Part shown: piece after piece, positions 34,361 to 39,661 of the stretch
Position numbering within the stretch: position 1 is the stretch's first letter
Layout: each line of letters opens with the position of its first letter
Assembly (NCBI GenBank): GCA_964393615.1
Contig: CAYMUR010000045.1
Location: forward strand, 1-39,661
Source of the DNA: CAYMUR01 sp964393615
GTDB taxonomy: Bacteria > Planctomycetota > Planctomycetia > Pirellulales > Pirellulaceae
DNA length: 39,661 nt
Direction of reading: 5' to 3'
The notes under the pieces: model-generated
What the model was told of the DNA's origin: nothing
The model's input: only the letters and a program-made list of their open reading frames with translations
The model's database searches: none
Program-made: the position numbers and the translations under genes

Positions 34361-35782
34361 ATGAGCCAGTCCATCGATCGACGCGGATTTTGCCAGTGGA
34401 ACCTACAAGGACTAGGTTCCGTTGCCCTGCTGGACCTCTTACGTCGGGATGGCCTGGTCGCTCAGCGTGAAAATCGACCGTCGCCTCACGCTCCCCAGGT
34501 AAAACGGGCAATTCAAATCTGCCTGGTGGGTGGCATGAGCCATATCGATTCATTTGACTTCAAACCCGAGTTGCAAAAGCGTCAAGGAAAATCGTTGGAT
34601 GCCGCCGTTAAACCCGACATCTTCTTCGGCAAAGTTGGCCTTTTACGAGGAAGTGATTGGGATTTTCACCAACGAGGTGAGAGCGGACTCTGGGTTTCTG
34701 AAATGTTTCCGGAAATTGCAGCACGGGCAGACATGTTGACCGTCATCCGCTCGATGGTGTCCGATTCGGCAAACCACACACCGGCACTATTTGTCTCCAA
34801 CAGCGGTTTTCAAGCGAATGGATTTCCCTCACTGGGAAGCTGGCTAGCGTTTGGCCTGGGAAGTGAGACAGAGGCCTTGCCTGCCTATGTCGTCCTACCC
34901 GATGCCCGAGGTGGCCCCAACGGCGGTGCTTCGAATTGGAGTAGCGGTTTTCTGCCAGGTGAGAACCAGGCCGTTCTCCTCCGAAGTGGCGACCAACCGG
35001 TACGTGACCTGTTCCCGGCGGTTCCGCTTTCCGAATCGGCTGACCGCGAAAGCCGAGAGTTTCTGCAACATCTGAATGCCAAACATCTTGCCAACAACGG
35101 GAAAGATCTACAGCTGCAGGCCCGGATCCGCAGCTACGAACTGGCAGGCCGTATGCAATTGTCGGTACCCGAAGTAAGTGATTACTCCAGCGAACCACAA
35201 AGTGTGCGTGAACAATATGGACTGCACGAACCAGCGACGGAGGACATGGGCCGCCGCTGCTTGCTCGGTCGACGGTTACTGGAGCGGGGAGTCCGTTTCG
35301 TGCAATTGTTTTCGGGTGGCCCGATTTCCGGGAGTCCTCGCGCCAGTTGGGATGCTCATGAAAGTGTACTCATAAATCACACGGCCGAAGCAGGTCGCAT
35401 CGACAAGCCTGTCGCGGCGCTGCTGGACGATCTTCACCAGAGAGGCATGTTGGAGGATACACTGGTTCTTTTCACTACCGAATTTGGTCGCACACCATTT
35501 ACCCAGTCGGCTGCAGATGCCGTGGGGTCGGGACGTGATCACAATCGGTACGGGTTTAGCTGCTGGATGGCAGGCGGTGGACTGAAACCTGGATTTGCGT
35601 ACGGTGAAACGGATGAAGTTGGCTGGAAAACGATCCAGAACCCCGTCACCTGGAATGACTTCCATGCGACCATTCTGCATTTATTCGGAATCGACCACCA
35701 ACGGCTCACTTTCTACCACAACGGTATCCAGCGACGGTTAACGAACGTGCACGGTCATGTTGTCAGGGAATTACTCGCCTGA
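34361..35782 (+). CDS. DUF1501 protein (alkaline-phosphatase/sulfatase-like fold), partner of the PSCyt1 protein
   Basis: 473 aa from the ATG at 34361, which has AGAGG 5 nt upstream; a TTG at 34346 overlapping the previous stop is less likely. The leader 'IDRRGFCQWNLQGLGSVALL' is a Tat-like signal. DUF1501 marks: 'CLVGGMSHIDSFDFKPELQK', 'DTLVLFTTEFGRTPF', 'GRDHNRYGFSCWMAGGG' and 'NDFHATILHLFGIDH'. The fold belongs to the alkaline phosphatase/sulfatase superfamily with metal ligands of the Asp/His type, but the reaction is unknown. The 11-bp spacing after the PSCyt1 gene indicates one transcript and joint function. Confidence 0.93.
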   Translation: MSQSIDRRGFCQWNLQGLGSVALLDLLRRDGLVAQRENRPSPHAPQVKRAIQICLVGGMSHIDSFDFKPELQKRQGKSLDAAVKPDIFFGKVGLLRGSDWDFHQRGESGLWVSEMFPEIAARADMLTVIRSMVSDSANHTPALFVSNSGFQANGFPSLGSWLAFGLGSETEALPAYVVLPDARGGPNGGASNWSSGFLPGENQAVLLRSGDQPVRDLFPAVPLSESADRESREFLQHLNAKHLANNGKDLQLQARIRSYELAGRMQLSVPEVSDYSSEPQSVREQYGLHEPATEDMGRRCLLGRRLLERGVRFVQLFSGGPISGSPRASWDAHESVLINHTAEAGRIDKPVAALLDDLHQRGMLEDTLVLFTTEFGRTPFTQSAADAVGSGRDHNRYGFSCWMAGGGLKPGFAYGETDEVGWKTIQNPVTWNDFHATILHLFGIDHQRLTFYHNGIQRRLTNVHGHVVRELLA

Positions 35783-35984
35783 CCACGAGGTTCCACAGCG
35801 GTGACGGCATTCGTCAAGAAACAGTACGTGAAAACAGCAAGTTCGTTTTTCACAGGCTGGCGCCACCTGGCACGCACCTCGCCGCCTGTTTCCTGGAACT
35901 CGTTTTGCCCACCCTGTCGCTAGCCTCACCATGCACCGTTTCTAAAACAATGCTCTTTGAGCCAAATCCGAATACGCCCGTGAC

Positions 35985-37352
35985 TTAGAACAATTCGTGA
36001 ATGGCCTCACCTTCATCGGTGACAGTGTACGGACGGCCTGATAAATCAGTGATGTGAATCTTGGGATCCAATCCAAGAACTTTGTAGATCGTCGCATGCA
36101 GATCCGTCGGCCTCAGCAACCGCTCCACGGGGTGCTCGCCGCGAGAGTTTGTGGCACCGACAACACGCCCCCCTTGGACGCCACCGCCAGCCGCGAGAAC
36201 ACTCAGTGAGCGTCCCCAGTGGTCCCTGCCCGGTGTTCCTTTTCCATTGTGCCCGTTGTTCATCTTGGGTGTCCGACCAAATTCACCGGCAACCAAAACC
36301 AATACGTCATCAAGCAAGCCGCGCGTGTCAAGATCTTCGATGAGCGCAGAAACAGCAGAATCTACTCGAGGTAAGTAATTGACGTAAGACGGCTCAAGAT
36401 TCCAGTGGTTGTCCCATCCGCCTAAGTGAACCGTCACAAAAAGAGCACCCGCCTCAACTAGCCGGCGCGCCAACAATGTACTCTGTCCCCATGAATGCCG
36501 ACCATAACTGTCACGTAACTCCGCAGCCTCGTCACCAATTTGAAATGCCTGGCGAACGCTAGAACTGGCGATCATTTCATAAGCTTCCCGCTTGAAACGG
36601 TCCATCGAATCGTACACCGGCGGAGTTTCCATGGTACGGCGAAACTGGTCAAGATTTCCCATGAGATGCTGGCGATCTTCCAACCGCGAGACGGTTAACG
36701 ATTCGCCCGGCACATCAAATTTACCAACCGTAAACTTATCGCTGTTCGGATCACCACCCGTCTCAAAAGGATCATGGATCGATCCCAGAAAGTTACCGGC
36801 AAAGTACCCAGGCCTTAAACCAATACTACTGGCAATCGGCACAGACACGTAGGGAATCATCGTGGAGCGACGCGAACCAAGGCATTTACTTGCAATCGAA
36901 CCAACGGACGGAAATTTCCCCTTTTTATTTCCGCCGCTGACACCACCTCGGCCGGTCAACATGTAATGGCCACCTGTAAAATGGTCACCTGCATTATGAT
37001 AGATTGACCGAATTAAGGAAAATTTATCGGCGATTTTCGCGTGACGCGGAAAAAGTTCGGTGACCTCAATGCCCGGAACATTCGTCTTAATCGGCTTCCA
37101 AATTCCCCGATATTCAGCCGGGGCATCTGGCTTCATGTCATACATGTCCATGTGGCTTGGACCGCCGTCCAACCAAATCAAAATCGTAGAGGTATTTTTC
37201 TTTTCGACTCCTGACAAGGCCGCATTCGCTTTGGCCTTGAGAAGCTCGGGCAATCCGATACTGGCCATACCAGCCACGCCTAATTCGATAAAACTACGTC
37301 GCTTGAGTCCGTCGCAATATCGACTCGATCCACCAGCGTCCAATCGAAGCAT
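35985..37352 (-). CDS. Second DUF1501 protein, unpaired
   Basis: 455 aa from the ATG at 37352, with GGAGGG 8 nt upstream. Tat signal 'LKRRSFIELGVAGMASIGL'. Same family marks as the gene at 34361: 'WLDGGPSHMDMYDMKPD', 'LVLVAGEFGRTPKMN', 'GRDHWGRSLSVLAAGGG' and 'TDLHATIYKVLGLDP'. Unlike the first, it has no PSCyt1/DUF1549 partner in the window: upstream on its strand is a 614-bp non-coding region, downstream a convergent DUF1501 gene. The two copies are clearly divergent, so recent duplication is unlikely. Confidence 0.92.
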   Translation of the reverse strand: MLRLDAGGSSRYCDGLKRRSFIELGVAGMASIGLPELLKAKANAALSGVEKKNTSTILIWLDGGPSHMDMYDMKPDAPAEYRGIWKPIKTNVPGIEVTELFPRHAKIADKFSLIRSIYHNAGDHFTGGHYMLTGRGGVSGGNKKGKFPSVGSIASKCLGSRRSTMIPYVSVPIASSIGLRPGYFAGNFLGSIHDPFETGGDPNSDKFTVGKFDVPGESLTVSRLEDRQHLMGNLDQFRRTMETPPVYDSMDRFKREAYEMIASSSVRQAFQIGDEAAELRDSYGRHSWGQSTLLARRLVEAGALFVTVHLGGWDNHWNLEPSYVNYLPRVDSAVSALIEDLDTRGLLDDVLVLVAGEFGRTPKMNNGHNGKGTPGRDHWGRSLSVLAAGGGVQGGRVVGATNSRGEHPVERLLRPTDLHATIYKVLGLDPKIHITDLSGRPYTVTDEGEAIHELF

Positions 37353-37383
37353 CTTAAGAACCCTCCAGTCGTCCAGATAATTT

Positions 37384-37424
37384 TATTCTTGTCTAGACTT
37401 GATAGATAATATTCTTGTCTATAC
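37384..37424 (-). promoter_or_regulatory. Direct repeat upstream of the second DUF1501 gene
   Basis: TATTCTTGTCTAGAC (37384-37398) and TATTCTTGTCTATAC (37410-37424) match at 14 of 15 positions, with 26 bp between their starts. They lie 32-72 bp before the - strand start at 37352, where a promoter is expected; the 26-bp period puts them on roughly opposite to oblique helix faces (2.5 turns). Probable regulator sites. Confidence 0.5.
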
Positions 37425-37786
37425 GTGGCAGAAAAGTCAACCCGAACCGGCCTGTCAATGTCGGGAAATGCACCATTCTTGTTACGGACCAGCCAACATT
37501 GGGACCGCAACGCCCCCTGTATGCTGAATCAATCGCCCGTCAACAGGGTGGCCTCAAATATTTTATTCAGAAAATTATAGCTACTTCGACACGCTAAACG
37601 CCGCAAAGTGATCCAGCACTCGACAATCTTGATCATCCTCGGAAACCATGACCTGTTTTGGGTCACCAGCTTGCTTTGATTGACAATCTGCCGGAAATTT
37701 CGACTGTCAGATATTCACCCTTTGTCTTTTGCCCAGTCACTTTTTCAGACGATCTCACTCCAATCGCTTTTTCTGCGGATACGAGA

Positions 37787-37811
37787 TACAATTAAGACAT
37801 TGCTTGCAATG
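37787..37811 (+). promoter_or_regulatory. Possible -10 box and operator palindrome before the DUF1559 gene
   Basis: TACAAT (37787-37792) is a fair -10 box, but the -35 position (TCGCTT) is poor. CATTGC-TT-GCAATG (37798-37811), a perfect 6-bp inverted repeat, begins about where transcription would start, a classic operator position. Weak evidence. Confidence 0.3.
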
Positions 37812-37966
37812 CTGTGAATCGAATGCTGTCCAAATCATCCAGAAATCCGGGGCTTGTCATCGCCTTGATGCAAGGCAAATCCAAAACGGGTTTCGCAAAT
37901 TTCAACATCATACAAACCAAGGTGTACACCTCTCTACCCCACCTTTCACTTTGGAGTTTCGCCAAA

Positions 37967-38962
37967 ATGTTTTCGATTCGTCGCCATCACCGACAAGCGT
38001 TTACATTAATTGAACTTTTAGTGGTGATTGCTATCATCACAATCATCATCGCCTTGCTTCTTCCGGCAATTCAATCTGCTCGTGAAGCAGCCCGTCGTAC
38101 ACATTGTGCCAACAATCTAAAACAGATGGGATTAGCACTGCATGGCTATCACATTACCCACGATGTTTTCCCGCCGGGCATTGCCGCTGTGGACGACAAT
38201 TTTCGGGATGGTATGCATTCCGGTTTCATATTCTTACTTCCGTTCCTCGAACAACAACCCCTATATGAATCTTATGATTTTGACGTGTCGTGGCGGAGCC
38301 CAACCAACGTCCAAGTGGCCAATGCACCATTGGGCATTTTCCTTTGCCCATCCAGCAGCCACGTTGTTCCACAACATGGTGACGTACCGGGGGCGCCCAC
38401 AGATTATGCCATGTCCAAAGGACGACTTGCTTATCTTTGTTTCAAAGCGGCTGAGCATGGAATGTTTGACATCAATAGCGGAGTGAGAATTGCCCACATT
38501 CACGACGGAACATCACAGACCTTGGCGCTGGGTGAGGCAGCCAGCAGTTCTGAAATTCCGGCCGCCTCAACCTGAGGCTGACCGGACATGCGCATGGGCC
38601 AGGTCTGGTCCAAAGCCGATTTTGATGGCCTCAACGAAACGGGGCATCAAGGTGGACATGGCTCCGTTCTTGCCGTCACGGCGCAAAACCCTGGCAGCGA
38701 TGGAATCATCAACACGGTAGACGACCTTGACACCCCATTAAATTCGACCCCGGTCAACGTCTCGATCGATGCGAACCCCGGAGACAATTGTACCGATTCC
38801 ATGGATCGAGTACGTGGCTTTTACAGCTTCCATGCAGGTGCTTCCCAATTTGTAATGGGTGACGGTTCGGTACGTGCGATCAGTGAAAACATCGCGTCGT
38901 TGATTTACCAGGGACTAAGTACTATTGATGGAGGTGAAATCATTTCCAATGCTGAATTTTGA
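37967..38962 (+). CDS. DUF1559 prepilin-like protein, predicted selenoprotein with two in-frame UGA (Sec203, Sec205)
   Basis: 331 aa if both UGAs are read through. The ATG at 37967 has GGAG 10 nt upstream. 'RRHHRQAFTLIELLVVIAI' is a type IV prepilin-like leader, followed by the DUF1559 (SBP_bac_10) marks 'LLPAIQSAREAARRTHCANN', 'LKQMGLALHGYH' and 'HDGTSQTLALGEA'. The frame meets TGA GGC TGA at 38573-38581, then continues unchanged in the same frame with 'MRMGQVWSKADFDG', 'SFHAGASQFVMGDGSVR' and a final TGA at 38960. A SECIS-like hairpin with AGGUCU loop begins 13 nt after the second TGA. Conserved sequence on both sides, no frame change and no other stops favour selenocysteine (…ST-U-G-U-PD…) over decay. 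Alternatives: nonsense-mutated pseudogene or sequence errors. DUF1559 proteins are exported, multi-copy in planctomycetes and of unknown role. Confidence 0.65.
38595..38612 (+). promoter_or_regulatory. Candidate bacterial SECIS hairpin
   Basis: TGGGCC (38595-38600), loop AGGTCT (38601-38606), GGTCCA (38607-38612): six pairs, one of them G-U. The loop is 19 nt after the second TGA and 25 nt after the first, within the distance usual for bacterial SECIS elements. The E. coli fdhF SECIS, as I recall it, has the same AGGUCU loop, starting 17 nt after its UGA; SelB binds this loop. A competing 8-bp pairing (38580-38587 with 38603-38610) would hide it. Confidence 0.6.
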
Positions 38963-39158
38963 GCAAGTGTACCAGGACAACTTTCCAACGCTTCACAGGA
39001 ACAAAAGAGCAATGTGGGTAAAGACGTAGATCAAAGTGTGTCCAAATTTTTCATGATTACAACAGAGTACAACGAACGATAGGGCAGTTCACTTCGGTAG
39101 AATACCCCGGCATTGGTCTAACATCGACTGGCTTAGCCTACCCACTTTTGCTGAAGAA

Positions 39159-39661
39159 TCACGGCTGGTCCAACAGTAATTCTGTGCGCCTTGCCATCTC
39201 CAGTCGCCAGTCATCGAGGTCGATATCAACAGTAATCCGGTCCAGCCAACGCTGGGTTTGCGACACCAGCTGAGGATGACTGCCAGCTGTCTTGGCCCTG
39301 GCCAGCGCGTCTTGCAAAGTCGCCAGATAACGTGCGTCGTCATACCCCTCGCGATAACCTTCCCAACTCAGCGTATCGAGCGGTCCCTGCGGACCGCGCA
39401 TCACAAAACTGTTTGAACTTAAACGCACACCATTGTTCTTGACCTCCGGATCCTCAAGACGAACCGTTCTTGTCCAGATATGGATATAAGCCCATGTCAT
39501 GGTTCCATCGACCCCTGCCCTCCACAGCCCCATTCCCCGATGGCGACGATGATACTCTGGAAACGGTTGCCCCCCCTGGGGATCAAAGTAAGTAAAAATT
39601 TCATTACCTTCCTTGTGGGCATTCTTGATCATCTGTTGGTATCCTGGTGTCAGTAGAATCT
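39159..39661 (-). CDS. C-terminal part of a DUF4091-like glycoside hydrolase, 5' end beyond the window
   Basis: At least 166 residues; the frame is open to the window edge ('ILLTPGYQQM...'), so the ATG at 39632 is internal. 'GLWRAGVDGTMTWAYIHIW' followed by 'LSWEGYREGYDDARYLATLQ' matches the end of DUF4091/GH123-like proteins, in which 'W-x-x-G-x-D-G-x-x-x-W' closes the barrel and 'R-x-E-x-x-R-x-G-x-x-D-x-x-Y-L' begins the C-terminal helices. The rest of the barrel, including the catalytic residues, is outside the window. Likely a secreted glycosidase acting on complex glycans; the substrate is unknown. Confidence 0.7.
   Translation of the reverse strand, partial: ILLTPGYQQMIKNAHKEGNEIFTYFDPQGGQPFPEYHRRHRGMGLWRAGVDGTMTWAYIHIWTRTVRLEDPEVKNNGVRLSSNSFVMRGPQGPLDTLSWEGYREGYDDARYLATLQDALARAKTAGSHPQLVSQTQRWLDRITVDIDLDDWRLEMARRTELLLDQP

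Larger units (their letters stand above)
37353..37966. other. Divergent intergenic region between DUF1501 and DUF1559 genes
   Basis: 614 bp serving two divergent genes. It holds the direct repeat at 37384-37424, close to the DUF1501 start, and a -10-like box with a palindrome at 37787-37811 near the DUF1559 side. No protein-like frame is present; the DUF1559 frame opens at 37814, but the homologous part starts at ATG 37967. Confidence 0.5.

Noticed and set aside
38573..38581. TGA read as tryptophan (alternative genetic code)
   Set aside because: TGA ends many intact genes in this window, such as trpS, acpS and the DUF1080 gene, and TGG is used for Trp.
37967..38962. Frameshift explanation for the split DUF1559 gene
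   Set aside because: The part before TGA and the part after it are in the same frame, and the +1 frame (38490-38720) gives no DUF1559 sequence, so a single indel cannot explain the break. Two nonsense changes or readthrough remain.

Overview
The window looks like a chromosomal segment of a planctomycete, most likely a marine or aquatic member of the Pirellulales. Evidence: a cytochrome-c-like PSCyt1/DUF1549/DUF1553 protein paired with a DUF1501 protein, a second DUF1501 protein, a DUF1559 prepilin-like protein, a DUF1080 protein, several Tat-exported Gfo/Idh/MocA-type enzymes, and a topoisomerase I with a long lysine-rich tail. The order of genus or family is inference. Both ends cut genes, and a run of ten N marks an assembly gap at 12431-12440. 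No tRNA, rRNA, IS element or CRISPR array was seen.

Left part (1-20855), mostly housekeeping. A class I glutamine-amidotransferase-like protein without its cysteine and an anhydro-MurNAc-kinase-like protein without its catalytic aspartate are followed by pyrD, trpS and acpS on the + strand. topA faces them on the - strand. A membrane-anchored SurA/PpiD-like chaperone carries a seven-copy hexapeptide repeat. A three-gene - strand operon encodes a CpaC-type secretin, a small lipoprotein and a TPR lipoprotein, which resembles part of a Tad/Flp system. Then come a secreted protein that may be a degenerate peptidase, hflX, a ribbon-helix-helix protein behind a long structured leader, the RNase P RNA gene (rnpB, - strand, with a perfect 13-bp P1 helix) and a TIGR01212-type radical SAM protein.

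Right part (21125-39661), mostly exported and accessory functions. After a small FHA protein comes a Tat-exported DUF1080 hydrolase next to a Tat-exported Gfo/Idh/MocA oxidoreductase, which together suggest periplasmic oxidation and cleavage of glycosides through 3-keto intermediates. A fused alcohol-dehydrogenase/Gfo-Idh-MocA enzyme, a secreted helical-barrel-like protein and a Tat-exported amidohydrolase that lacks the usual Asp follow. Then come a PSCyt1-DUF1549-LamG-DUF1553 protein coupled to DUF1501, a second DUF1501 gene on the - strand, a DUF1559 gene, and the end of a DUF4091-like glycosidase gene.

The strongest novelty candidate is the DUF1559 gene at 37967-38962. Its reading frame is interrupted only by TGA GGC TGA (38573-38581) and then continues in the same frame into the conserved C-terminus. 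Starting 13 nt after the second TGA is a 6-bp hairpin whose apical loop is AGGUCU, the same loop as recalled for the E. coli fdhF SECIS. I interpret this as a predicted selenoprotein with a Sec-Gly-Sec motif served by one SECIS. A pseudogene or a sequence error remains possible.
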